This document shows positions 1 through 10,843 of a DNA stretch of 64,000 nucleotides, piece by piece (within the stretch, counting starts at the first letter, position 1; each line of letters starts with the position of its first letter). Where the stretch lies: the NCBI GenBank assembly GCA_023515745.1, contig JALECJ010000006.1, positions 158,957-222,956 of the forward strand, read 5' to 3'. Source of the stretch: Amoeboaphelidium protococcarum (Eukaryota > Aphelidiomycota > Aphelidea). A program made the translations under genes and the position numbers. The notes below the pieces were generated by a model. It ran no database searches. It had not been told where the DNA came from and saw nothing but the letters and a program-made list of their open reading frames with translations.

Positions 1-1
1 A

Positions 2-154
2 GAAAGCAGCAGAGTCTCTAATAGCGCAGACATACTTTAGTAACGGTATAAATAGCAAAATTAATAGAAATTCAAAATTGATGATTACGCAGAGATTGAA
101 GTCGCGCGCGATACAGTCAATTCTACATTCGTGTCGCTACTTTAAACTTTTTGA
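2..154 (+). CDS. 3' end of an unrecognised gene (partial)
   Basis: An open frame enters from the left edge and gives 50 codons before a TGA. It contains five TAA/TAG codons read as Gln, giving a Gln- and Ser-rich stretch followed by an acidic/hydrophobic tail (KIDDYAEIEVARDTVNST). The composition looks coding, but no domain is visible in so short a piece. The upstream part lies outside the window, so its identity and exon structure cannot be judged. Confidence 0.4.
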
Positions 155-500
155 ATTATAATCGGTATTACCCACTGTTGTTCAACTGAAGGGAATAGTA
201 TGATTTTATTTGTAAATACCATGTTGAGTATCTTTTGAAATGGATTATGATTAAAGCCCCTTTTAAACAAAAGTAGTACTTAGCCATACAGGCAGTTTCA
301 ATGATCCACTCCTTAATCAGTAGCGGATGATCAACGAAGCTTAGCTTGTTTCATCAAACTTTTTGTTTCACAGTTGTTCGAATCTGTTGCTCATTGTTTC
401 ATCACATTGACTGACTGACAATTGAATTGTATTAGAATTTATAACTATTTCTTTTTAGTTTTTTGTACATCAAATAGTATCTTTAATAAATTTTGTCGAT
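155..500. other. intergenic, presumed 5' region of the RhoGAP gene
   Basis: AT-rich and without a convincing gene on either strand. It probably carries the 3' UTR of the partial gene and the promoter/5' UTR of the F-BAR/RhoGAP gene. Confidence 0.4.
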
Positions 501-2255
501 ATGCTTCAGTCAGCTCCTAGTGGTAATGGTAATAAGGAGATGCAGTAAATTCTGTAATTGTCACAAACTGAAGGATCATTAGAATTTCTGAACAGCTATT
601 TGAAGAACAATATTGCGGCTTGTAAAGAGTTGGAAAAGTTCCTGCGCAAGAAGGGTCAATGTGAAGAAGATTATGCCAAGGAAGTCCGAAAGTTGGTGAA
701 TGCGATGCCACAGTCGCCTAATAGCTAAGCGTATGATTCTACGTCAGTAGCTGCGCATAGTAGTGGTAATTAGTTGGCAAAGGTCGGAACTTTCTCTCAA
801 GCTTGGGATGTGCTCAAGTCACTGACTTCCTCCACACAGGACGATCGCTCTCAGTTTGGTAAAGCTTGTAGCTAGCATGCCGCAGAACTGCAATAGCTGA
901 TAGTTACTGCAGACAAGAATCGTAAACAAATAAAAAATAGCAATAACAATGACAAATCTGCTCTGAGTGCCGCTGAGAACCGTATGAACCACTCCAAGAT
1001 CAAGTTTGAAGATGCGCACAAGGAGGTGGAGCGTCATTAGACTAGCGAATGGGATGGAACTAGTAGCTATTAGTAATCTGCGTAGAGCTCGCTGTCATTA
1101 AAGAATGTGTTTGGCAAAAAGAAGAGCTTGTAAGATAAGCATATTGACGCACGTAATGCTTAGAATGCTTTTGCTGCAAATATGGCTGATTTTGATTCAA
1201 AGAGACATGAGTACTTGAGCGTTAAGCTACCTGGTTACATTAAGGATTTGAAAGAGCTGTGTACGGAGACTGATACTGCTTTGAAGGCTTATATGCTCCA
1301 GTATGCCAAGTTGATGAATGAATCTATCCAGCACGATGTCAGCGAGATTAGTGGTGGAAGCTCTGGCCTGACTTTGATTGAAAAGTTCAACTCTATTGAT
1401 GGGCAGAGAGATTTCTCTGTTGAGGTGGCCTAATTTATTTAGTCTAATGATGTTGCTGGTGGTTCTTCATCTTAGGTATTGTAGTCTGCCGCTGCCAGAG
1501 GTGACAGTGCCTATAATAGACAAGATAGCTTTTATGAAAGTGCCGCCAGTGTTGCCCAGGATGTTGAGTCTATCCCAGGTGACGCCATTAAAGGGCTATC
1601 TTTAACTGCAAATTCTTCTACAGTTACCTCCGGTAATAATGGATAGAAATTTAATAGATAATTTGGAGTAGATTTGGAATATCTAGTTGAGCGCGATGGT
1701 GTTGATGTACCGGTGGTATTGGAGTATTGTTTCCAGGCCGTTGAGTCGTACGGTTTAAATGCTAGCGGACTGTATAGATTGAATCCTTCCGCTACGAAAT
1801 TGCAAAAGTTAAAGCGCCAGTTTGACAACAATGCAATGAGTGTCAACTTGTATGATCCAGAGTGGTCCTCTGATGTTCATGCTGTCTGTGGAGTTGTCAA
1901 AGATTTTCTGTCCAGTTTACCGTCTCCTGTGCTGACTGTAGCCTTTCAGTAGAAGTTGGTGCAAGCTGGCCGTATGGATTAGCCAAAGAAGCGTCTGATT
2001 GCAGTGCATGAAATTGTTAATCAACTTCCGGATGCAAATTATCTGCTTGTGAAGCGACTTGGACATCATTTAGTTAAAGTGGCCAGTAATAGTGCAGCCA
2101 ATAGAATGACTTGCCCAGCTTTGGCGTCAGTGTTTGGACCTCTGCTGATGTATGCCAGCAAGGATGGTGTCAATGATCGCGAATAGGCGGCCAGTTGTAA
2201 AGTTGTGGAGACTTTGCTGGAAGGCTACACTTCCATTTTCGACACTGATATCTGA
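501..2255 (+). CDS. F-BAR and RhoGAP domain protein (Rgd1-like)
   Basis: Predicted 584-residue GTPase-activating protein that would bind curved membrane and switch off Rho-family GTPases controlling actin. The N-terminal ~290 residues look like an F-BAR domain, with SLEFLNSYLKNNIAACKELE and FLRKKGQCEEDYAKEVRKL resembling the FCH segment. Residues ~390-580 form a RhoGAP domain, with the arginine-finger region GLYRLNPSATKLQKLKRQF and a C-terminal NRMTCPALASVFGPLL block. The middle is Gln/Ser-rich. It reads as a single exon with many in-frame TAA/TAG codons and ends in TGA. The chosen start is the first ATG after upstream non-coding sequence. Domain order matches fungal Rgd1-type proteins. The domains are clear; the exact orthologue is less certain. 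Confidence 0.85.
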
Positions 2256-2405
2256 TTGGAGTACTTATAAATTGATTTGATGAGTGTGTAATAGTATATT
2301 GTGTACTGGTAGTTTCGACGTTGTCTTTTTTATTAAACCTTAAGATTCTTAGGTACAACACCAAAAAGAAGATGATACATTAATTCATGACGGGTAAGTA
2401 TATTT

Positions 2406-4403
2406 TCATTGAGATTGCGGAATTTCATTCAAATAAAGACTAAATCTCCTTAGAGCTTCAAGAGCATAAGACTCCATTTTCAATACTTGATCCCACATAT
2501 ATTCATGATATGAAGCGTCTTATAGAAGCTGCACTGCGCCAACTAACCAATTGAAGACCAATTCAGATAGCGCCATGAGAACATAAAATACAAATGTGCC
2601 AGCATCGACAATATTTTCACTAACTTGATATTCCCTCTCAATGCGCATCACTTGACCTGACAACCAGTAGACAAAATGCAAGATTTCCTCATTATACAAA
2701 ATTCCACATACTGCAAACGTAATGCCGGTGATAATTAAGATCATGAACTTTAAACCCATCTTCCATCTCCAAGGCTATGAATCCTTCAGTTATTCTCCTT
2801 AAAACAATGACAAAATCTAATTCACATAACTCAGAGTCGTGGCATCACACAATGTCTTGGATTACAATTATTAGACTTGAGATAGAAACTAGCGCAAGTC
2901 TTTCTGCACTTGGATAGATTTCCAATACTCAGATGATTGCTCGAGACTCTGCAAGATACTCAAAACACCTTAACCATGCTGCTGGACAACATAAGCAAGC
3001 TCTTTTAAAAGACTTGAATCTTTGACAATCAGTTGTGTGGCAGCCTTTAATGAGAACTGCTACATGTCAGCGTCTTTACTTTCCTAGGCCTTGAGTAATT
3101 CCACCAACAATCGCCTCTTATCCAACTCGAAATGTTCAATATTATCACTGATGAAATAAGCAAGCTTCTTCAACGTATCTTAATACTTTAGACCTTTGCT
3201 ATTTGAAGCCAGCACTGAATCGCTGGTGAAAGCAGCCAGCATCAACTGAACGATTTAGTCCACATTGATATGATATCGGACACTCGTACTATCAATCTTA
3301 TCAGATTACATCAACAACTGGACCTGCTCCATCCAAACATTGGCATATTCATCACACAATCTTTAGAAAGATGCGCAGCTACCAATAATTGCACTAGAAA
3401 ATGATGGCAGGCCAAATGTCAAGAAATGTGCAATATCTCCAGGCTTAAACTAGTTCTGCACTAGAAGCCATATCATGAAATGGGACACTGTAGGATTAGC
3501 ATAATAATATGGATACTCAGATACGATTCCCAGATAGGTATTCTCCAAATTCACATTCAAATCATTGCACACAGGAGAAAACAGTATCAATTTTATAAAT
3601 ACTATATACACCAGTCCTTTTTCATTGGCCAACTTTCCACCATAATTATTTTGAATTTAGATCAGAGTTGACACGACTTTATCTAAAACTTGCTGTACCT
3701 GTGTCCGCGGAACTTCTAACATCATGCGGACACAATAGTCCAAACAGTCTTAAGTTAAATAATCTTGTGGCCTTATAATAAAATCACTCAATATAACGTA
3801 TTTGGACTGAGAAGTGGACTTTTGTAGTAAAGTTAAATCTTTAGATCCAATGGCTTTAACAGAGACACCGCATAAACTCTTTTCAATAGCTTCAATGACT
3901 GCCAGGACATGCACGTCATATTTCTGTGGATAACGTCCTTGGAATTCTTGATGAACTTTCTGCAACATATCCACATCCACCGTGAATGGAAGACTACTAC
4001 CGCGTGCAATGCATATTATAGAGCTCTTATCCTTTGAACCAGCATGACCAGATGTATCTTTCACAGGTGTTCTCCCAATCTGCCAACCAGCCTAATTAAG
4101 ATTTGATGGAGGACTATCTTCAGTTAAATCGATAACTTCAATCGGGCGGTTGTATAGCAGATTTTATTACTATTACTACTGTTACAGCACATTCTAATTC
4201 TCATCATGTAGAACAGAAAACGGACTCTTTCGACCAAAACTTACACTTTCTACAAAATGAAAGCAATTAATATTTTAAATATAGAAAGAACTTTTATATA
4301 AATTATGAATTATGTACTTACTTTGTTTGCTACCGAGTGCAGTATTCTAGTTGACACGTCTTGGTTTCCTAGTGGGAGTAGTCTAAGTTTTCCAGTCAGA
4401 CAT
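2406..4403 (-). CDS. TMEM214-like ER membrane protein
   Basis: Two-exon gene of 641 residues, with a 72-nt intron at 4250-4321 (GTAAGT...TTTTGTAG). Most of the protein is a soluble helical region. Two hydrophobic segments lie near residues 525-545 and 575-600, followed by a short tail. NPTVSHFMIWLLVQN, the following GLPSF and a SLLKELAYVVQQ block resemble metazoan TMEM214, an ER protein linked to ER-stress apoptosis, and the length and C-terminal membrane segments agree (human about 690). A poly-Gln run near residue 50 is encoded largely by TAA/TAG. The first ATG opens a basic N-terminus (MSDWKT...RKPRR). The assignment rests on remembered similarity, so it is moderate. It shares a ~340-bp divergent promoter with Get1. 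Confidence 0.6.
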
Positions 4404-4740
4404 TTTCTTTCGAAATAATAATCAGGATTAGAATTTAGTCTACGAAGAGGGCCTCAATAATAGTAGACTGAAATACTAATTAATTTTATGGTGTCACTTA
4501 TTAAGCCAGGGGACAGTGTGCACTATCTTAACCGCAACGGGGAAATAGAATGAAGATGATCAAGCTTACGAAATCGCGTCTTGAAACACGCGTTCTGCTG
4601 ACTGAGTTGATAGCTGATTTCTTTACACTACGTGCTGGCCTTTGACATTCAGAAGTTAATTGTCATTTATCTCGGTTAACTCTTTTCGTGTGATTACTTC
4701 TTGGAAAATCACTTATAACTCTTAATTGGCTACCGTAGAC
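4404..4740. promoter_or_regulatory. divergent intergenic region, TMEM214-like / Get1
   Basis: 337 bp between two divergent start codons, presumably containing both promoters. Only tiny ORFs occur (21 and 31 codons on +), and I would not call either a gene. An ACGCGT hexamer lies near 4589. Confidence 0.4.
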
Positions 4741-5409
4741 ATGGATTAGATTTATGAGCTGTGTCAATTGCCCATCGTGTCAGTCACGGCAATTATAATG
4801 ATTTTGGCGTTTTTTGAGTCGATTGGATATTAGACAGTTAGCGAAATGTTGTATCAGAGTCTAGGACACTTGATTGGTATAAATAAGAGAGCTTAACGAC
4901 ATCAATTAAAGGCTGAGGTTGTTTAATTGCGAGAATAATTGAAGTCAATTAGTGCGATGGACGAATTCGCCAAGTGGGCCAGATTAAAGCGACAAGTGGA
5001 TAAGTTGTCCGCTGAATATGATTAGCTGAGTAAGAGGCATATTGATTGATGTCTGATGTTCATTCTTTTATGGATTTTGAGTTTGTAGTGTCAAGTGATG
5101 CGATGAGTAAAACTGCGTTTACAGTTAAGGTGTCTCTAGGATTGCGCGTACTTTTATATATTGCGTATGCGCTATTGACATTCTTCTACTTTAGACCTCC
5201 AATGGCATATCTTCCTTCAGAGTGGACTGGAGATTACATTTCTCGCGTACTCTCTCTTCCGGCTGCACCATATAGTAAGTATTATAAAATTTATATACTA
5301 ATATAATTATGGATAACAATGCACTCTTAGCCATGTAGAATCTATAAGTTTCTCGGTATGGGCTTTCGCACTCAGATCAGTTGTTAGAGGTGCTATTAAC
5401 ACCAGCTGA
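4741..5409 (+). CDS. GET1: Get1/WRB, tail-anchored protein insertase subunit
   Basis: A three-exon gene encoding 181 residues. With Get2/CAML it forms the ER receptor that takes tail-anchored proteins from Get3. TM1 (residues ~10-30) is followed by a cytosolic coiled coil containing the family hallmark SAMDEFAKWARLKRQVDKL. TM2 is LGLRVLLYIAYALLTFFYF and TM3 is near VWAFALRSVVRG. Introns lie at 5030-5088 (59 nt) and 5275-5338 (64 nt), the second with a TACTAAT branch site. Without splicing, a TGA would end the protein just after the coiled coil; with it, both missing transmembrane segments are restored in frame. Family length is 180-235, so this is a compact but complete copy. Confidence 0.9.
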
Positions 5410-5600
5410 CTTAATTGCGTGCCAATCATAGATTGCAGAAGGATAATTTGGAAGTTGTGTGTGTGTTCTTCTCAAGAATATAGCTGTATTAAATTTAAGC
5501 CTATATTTATCTTTATTATTAAATTGAGTATTCATTTACCTTCTGTTTATATACGAGTGCTGTCTCTAGCCCATTGCAAGATTATTATATATACCGTGAG

Positions 5601-6965
5601 ATGGGAAATCAGCCGGGTAAAGAGCTTTTTCACGCAGATGGAAGCTTAGAAGATGTGCCAGCGAAAAAGCAGCCGCATCACAGAAAGCATAAAGGAGATG
5701 AAACAAAGGGAAAATCTAAAGAGAGCGTGATTATGGCATCCTCTGCAATGGATGAACCATAGTCATAGCAATCTTCATAATAAGTTAATAGCAAGTCTGA
5801 CTTGACTGTAAGTAAATAATAAGATCTGAATGCGGTTAATTTGGCAAATTAGTCATTATCCTCAGTAGAGAGTAATCAGTAAATATAAACTTCAGAGTCC
5901 GATGACAGTGATAGTTCAATTAAAGTTAACAAAAATGAACAAGATATTTAGCCTGAAGTTACAAAATCCACTGGTAGGGATAGATAATTCTCTGACGCGT
6001 CCACTACGTAAGCTGAAGTCGCTTAGCCGCCCGTTAGTGGTAAAGCTGTTTCAATAGATGATTGTATATAAAGAATTCTACAACAGAAACATGCAGCTGC
6101 ATCTGGTAAGTTGAAAGGATTTTGTCTGAAAAATTCCGAGATAATCTAAATATGCGCTCTAGCGCGACACGCTATACTAAATTAGCCTGCATTACTCCAT
6201 TGTCCTGCTCCTATCAAAGTTGTGGGAGACACTCATGGTCAGTTTGTCGATTTGCTTCGTCTGTTTGAGCTGTGCGGATTTCCAGACACGTAGCGTTATC
6301 TCTTCCTAGGTGACTATGTTGACCGAGGGAAATAAAGTCTTGAAACTATAACTTTATTGCTGTGTTACAAAGTGAAGTATCCTGATGGGGTTTACCTATT
6401 GAGAGGCAACCATGAATGTGCCAATGTGAATCGAGTATATGGTTTCTTTGATGAATGCAAACGCCGGTGTAACGTCAAGATCTGGAGAACCTTCACTGAC
6501 GTGTTTAATTGTCTGCCTCTCGCTGCCGTGGTTGCTGAAAAGATATTCTGTGTACATGGCGGGCTTTCTCCTCACTTGAAAGATTTTAAGGATATCAAGA
6601 ATGCCGTGAGGCCTATGGAAATCCCAGAAGTGGGTTTGTACAATGATTTGCTTTGGAGCGATCCCAACGAGTCTATAGATGATTGGGAGGACAATGATCG
6701 CGGTGTATCGTACACCTTTGGTAAGAATGTCGTCACAGAGTTTCTTAACAAGTACAATTTGGATCTAGTATGTCGTGCCCATATGGTGGTTGAAGATGGA
6801 TATGAATTTTTCGGAAATCGCACTCTAGTCACCATATTCTCTGCTCCAAATTACTGCGGAGAATTCAACAATGCTGCTGCTATAATGGTGGTCAACTAGG
6901 ATCTGGTGTGCTCTTTCGAGATTTTAAAGCCATAAAGTCGCGAAGCTGGTGTTGTTTTTGAATGA
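5601..6965 (+). CDS. PP1-family Ser/Thr phosphatase, Ppz-like, with N-terminal extension
   Basis: 454-residue metal-dependent protein phosphatase in a single exon. The catalytic domain (~165-445) has GDTHGQ (usually GDIHGQ), GDYVDRG, RGNHE, HGGLSP and SAPNYCGEF, all the metal and phosphate ligands of PP1. The preceding ~160 residues are Ser/Gln/Lys-rich and probably disordered. The protein begins MGNQPGK, a plausible N-myristoylation site, as in yeast Ppz1, which has the same layout of a myristoylated disordered arm plus PP1 core and acts in salt and cell-integrity control. One atypical position is RAHM, where PP1 has RAHQ. PP1 itself is less likely because of the long arm. The start is the ATG that creates the Gly2 motif. 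Confidence 0.85.
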
Positions 6966-7353
6966 TTGCTTAGCTTTGACTCTTTAATAGATATATATAC
7001 GATTCAAAGTAGATATTTAAGTATTTATAATAAGTCAATTGATTTCATTAATCCAATCAACTGCGTAAATTGAATTTATCACGTAAGAAATCAAGCAATT
7101 CGCAGATGTTCATGTGCCCAATAGTTTTAAAAAAATCCGGGTCACTAGATTTGGATATAATTTATATGGCGTTGGACCTTTATGGATTCCCCCCTCCCCG
7201 AGTGCATAACCAAAAGGCACTTGACGCTATAACCAGCATCTTGTAACTGGTTATAAAGACGTTATAGCCTATAATAAAATTTTGAGTTAACCACTCGAAT
7301 AAAGTCCATCCGTTTATGATTTCAATAAATATACGCGTTGCGCCTCCTCTGCT
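6966..7353. other. intergenic, convergent 3' ends
   Basis: 388 bp between convergent genes with no coding signal I can support. It contains a C-rich run (cccccctcccc) near 7188 and several AATAAA-like stretches suitable as polyadenylation signals on both strands. Confidence 0.4.
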
Positions 7354-7368
7354 TCAACTAGGAGGCGC
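7340..7368 (-). other. perfect 9-bp stem-loop enclosing a stop codon
   Basis: GCGCCTCCT and AGGAGGCGC are exact inverted repeats separated by 11 nt. On the minus strand the 5' arm encodes the last Ala-Pro-Pro of the neighbouring gene and the TGA lies in the loop. In RNA it would be a GC-rich hairpin around the termination site. Its function is unknown. Confidence 0.55.
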
Positions 7369-8735
7369 TTTACCATCTTCAAGCCAATCGCTTACTGCGA
7401 TTTTACCGCTTATGTTCAAATCCTCTAAACTTTCCCGGTCACACGATTGCAATAAAACAGGTTCCTATCAGTAGTTGAATACGCGTTGACGAGCTCTTAC
7501 TTAGATAATTTTTTCACAAATTTAACTTAAACTAAGTACAATATCTTAGTGCTAATGCAGCGGTAGATAATGTCTGGCCCTAGCATTTGATCCGGGAAAA
7601 ACCAGCACTACTATCAAAATCGTAGTCTTACAACAAGTACGACTCGATCATATTATTCCACACAGAAAGACGCCGCTAATTTGATTGGACCCCAGAATTA
7701 TTTGCAACTAAAGCTGCGGCAACTATGTACTCTAGCGTGTAACCAACATTCGAGTGCTAAGATGACGTCAAAATATGATGGCCCAAGATGACGAACAATG
7801 TCTCCAAACGGGATAAAACACCTAAGGCACTTAATAACAGCATCTTCCAGAATATTTACCACAGTTAAAGTGCGATCTTCGGCCGAGTTCACAAACCCAA
7901 GACCACAATGCACAGCGTAAGAAGCATGATCATTAGGTAATAACATGGTAGCATTTCCAAATGTTAGATAGGAGATCAGAGCCCGTGTAAGCGAAATCTG
8001 CACAGTTTCGGTGTCACCACGACGCATCAATGGGTCCCATCTTTCGTTGAGATCTTTAACAAAAAATCTCAAAAGGAATGCGGTGCTTTAAATATCATTA
8101 ATCTTCAACATCAACATGGAAAGAGCTCGTTCAATATCGCTACATTTGATAAAGCGATCCATACTGAACGCAATAAATCGTGTGCGACCGTGACAGAGGG
8201 CAGGAATCACCAACTCGTGAGACTACTGTAGTTCTTCAACGTCGGACATTTATGGTCCTTTAGGTATGATCTCGCATATGTCCATACTTTCTATATGCAA
8301 AGTGGCTTCAAACCCATGAAAAGCTGATAAGCAAACTTCTCCTTCTTAAATGAAGCAGATGACAAGCATTCTAGAATAAGCTCGAAATTCGTTCAAGTAT
8401 CAGCAATCATAAAATTTGGGAAGATACCCATTTCTTTCGTCTCCAATAATGAATGGAGAACAAAAGGCCGTTCATTAGAGCTATCAGTCAATTTGTGCAC
8501 AATAATGCCTTCAAGAGTCTACTAGATTTCATCGATTGCCAGGATTGGGGACGCATTTTCACAACATTCAAACAGAACATCATTACTGCTAATATTCAAA
8601 AAAACAGTTCTATTCAATTAATCATTAAAGACGCAAATTTATTATATATATTGTAGTATACGTCGCTTGAAGTACCAAAAACCTTATACGGGTACAATTA
8701 AGCATAAAGAAAATGATGAGACTAACTGAGACCAT
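7354..8735 (-). CDS. unrecognised protein, five-exon model
   Basis: I do not recognise this protein. The model has about 369 residues with introns at 8610-8682, 8345-8427, 7552-7631 and 7465-7500. The central exon (7632-8344) is solid: a long open frame rich in hydrophobic, Asp and Trp residues (FVKDLNERWDPLMRRGD, GLGFVNSAEDRTLTVVNI). Splicing the two small 3' exons in phase replaces a frame that runs into a TGA and gives the well-formed tail NISGKIAVSDWLEDGKAPPS. Alternating strand-like and helical segments suggest a cytosolic mixed alpha/beta fold, possibly longin-like, but this is speculative. The first exon and its GTTTTT donor are weakly supported, and the 36-nt last intron is unusually short. 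It lies just downstream of Pcf11 on the same strand. Confidence 0.55.
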
Positions 8736-8799
8736 ACTATCTAAATTTTAAAATAAATAAAATTTTATTCGTTTCATGCTAGACTCAAGTCGGTTCAGT

Positions 8800-10404
8800 T
8801 CAAGAAGCTGCTTTCTTTTAAGGTTTAGTATCGTCTTCAACTACAACATTCTTCCTCTTACGCGTCACAACTGTAGTAGATTGTGCGTTGTCAATTGTCT
8901 TTTATCCGGATTCAGAAGTATCTTGCAGCTCTAAACATTTGATGTGATAATTCTTCTAATCTTTTCTGACAGCATCCACCAGCATCCAATCTTCATAACC
9001 TTCATCCCAAACAACTTTAAATGTTTCGAAACAAATGTTGCACTGCTTTCCCAGCTCTGGTACATACGGTATCATCACATTGCACTATTTACTTACAGAA
9101 TCACCCACTTAATTTTAAGACACCCCTACGCCAATAGAATCATCTTCAAAAAATGGATTATCGCCAGACGTGGTTTCAATGGTGCGCGTCTTTACCCACA
9201 CATCCACTGATAAGAACCAGTCCCTGCTACCAAACGAAGCCTTCTTGTTCATTCTGAAATGTCCGTCCAAATGCAATGTCAACTTCTATTTTCCATCCTC
9301 CGTCTCCTGAAATCTCTGTCCACACTGTTTACACTGAAGAGGGAGTGCGTCGTACAATGCATATACTTGAGTTTCAACACTCTACTCCCCCGACGCGTCG
9401 TCAGCCTTGTTGCCTTCAGCCGATGGGCCAAAATTTCCTGATCCATTAGTCTGCTGAGGGATACTACGAATACTACTAGTGCTATGACTATTATTATTAT
9501 TATTATAAGAAAATGATAAAAGAGAATATTTATTAACATACTTTGCATGCTGAAGTTAAGACAAAGAGGACAACAAACTAGAAGAAATAGGTGGTATACT
9601 ACTACTAACAGGAGTTGAACCAGACGCACCGGTACTCCATAAAGACGCTATTTATAAGGCTATTTGTGCAATTTAATTCTACGGCAGCTACTATTATGAG
9701 ACCAGTGTTGATAACTACTGCAGCGTTTATAACTAATTCTAAAGCACTAAATCATAACCAGAACGCGACAGATCCGCCTGTTTTTACTGAAGAAGCTAAA
9801 CTATTGATTATTACAGCTACATCTGTTCCGGTGACAGTTATACGCCATAAGATTGCATTGGCATACCATAATATGGTTATTAGAACTAAGCCTGCTAATT
9901 GTACATAGGCTATTGAGTAAAAGTCCCCGATTACTACTATTAGTGCTACGATGACTAAACTTGACCACGGGCAGTATTAGTGCCGGAAATCAACTACAAC
10001 TTCTTATCAGCTATAAACTATCGGAGGCCATACAGGAGATCATCAGCAAAATATCCAGACCAAGTCTTGACCAATTTCTCGAGCCGAGCGCGCAGATCGT
10101 CGCCCTCCTTCTGTGATGCGCAAGCCTGTTCATAGATTGTAGTGTAGATTCGGTAAAGATTAGCAGCGAAATACACCAGATACTTTCCTTTGACATTCTT
10201 TATTATAGAGTCCATCAAGTACATGACAGGCAATTTCTAGTTTAGTGGTACAGACTGCAATCGCTGCTCAATCACCTGTACAATCTACTCTGCAGCCCAT
10301 TCATTCTCTTCCGCAATCAAAGTGAGTGAAGTAATAATAGGCTTGGAATTGTAATTAAGATCCTATAGCGATAGAGCATAATCTTCGCCAATTTCTTCAG
10401 CCAT
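8800..10404 (-). CDS. PCF11: Pcf11, mRNA cleavage/polyadenylation and termination factor
   Basis: 534 residues as read, or 516 if a candidate intron at 9488-9541 (GTATGT...AATAG, 54 nt, in phase) is removed. The N-terminal ~130 residues are the RNA Pol II CTD-interaction domain, including KLPVMYLMDSIIKNVKGKYL. A long Gln-rich middle, mostly TAA/TAG codons, follows. The C-terminus has the two Pcf11 zinc-binding modules: CKQCGQRF...HLDGHF, and CNICFETFKVVWDEGYEDWML with a downstream HIKC. Pcf11 bridges the Pol II CTD and cleavage factor IA and drives transcription termination. The poly-Gln linker makes conventional stop-based gene finding fail here. The length is near yeast Pcf11 (626). Confidence 0.92.
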
Positions 10405-10843
10405 TTCATATAAATGAAGAGATGATAGCAGCGATTCACGGCAAATAGGATGTAGAATAAAGTAGTAAAAATAGTGGTGTTTTCAAAGTTGTAAAAAGAA
10501 AAGAGAAGCGGTGACCCTTGACGACTGATTTTACATTACAGGCTTCACTTACAATAATTTATAACGTAATAAAAGTGACATTGATTAGGCCATCGTGTAA
10601 GTTATAACAACGTGAACATGTTTCTACTTTGACAGTCTCGACCTTTTCATTAACTTGAATCGTAAATGGTTTTCACAGATTTACAGCGATGATCATGACC
10701 ACTCATTATTTCTGCTTCTTCGCAAAGATCAAGTCTGCGAAAACGCACTAAAAATGACATTTAAATTTTAGCTATCAGTGGAATAGGCACAGTTTATCGT
10801 GGATAGTTAATTTAAAATTATAGCTATACAATTACCAGATAAT
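10405..10843. promoter_or_regulatory. divergent intergenic region, Pcf11 / Dph2
   Basis: 439 bp between divergent start codons. I see no supportable gene or structured RNA; presumed shared promoter. Confidence 0.35.

Noticed and set aside
501-2255. Apparent multiple stop codons, suggesting a pseudogene
   Set aside because: All are TAA/TAG in one frame at Gln-compatible positions; the same pattern occurs in every conserved gene here.
4574-4690. Small ORFs upstream of Get1
   Set aside because: 21-31 codons with no conservation evidence; consistent with chance in a one-stop code.
7414-7422. GTTCAAATC, a tRNA B-box-like sequence
   Set aside because: No matching T-stem, A-box or acceptor stem around it; it lies in the last coding exon of the unrecognised minus-strand gene.
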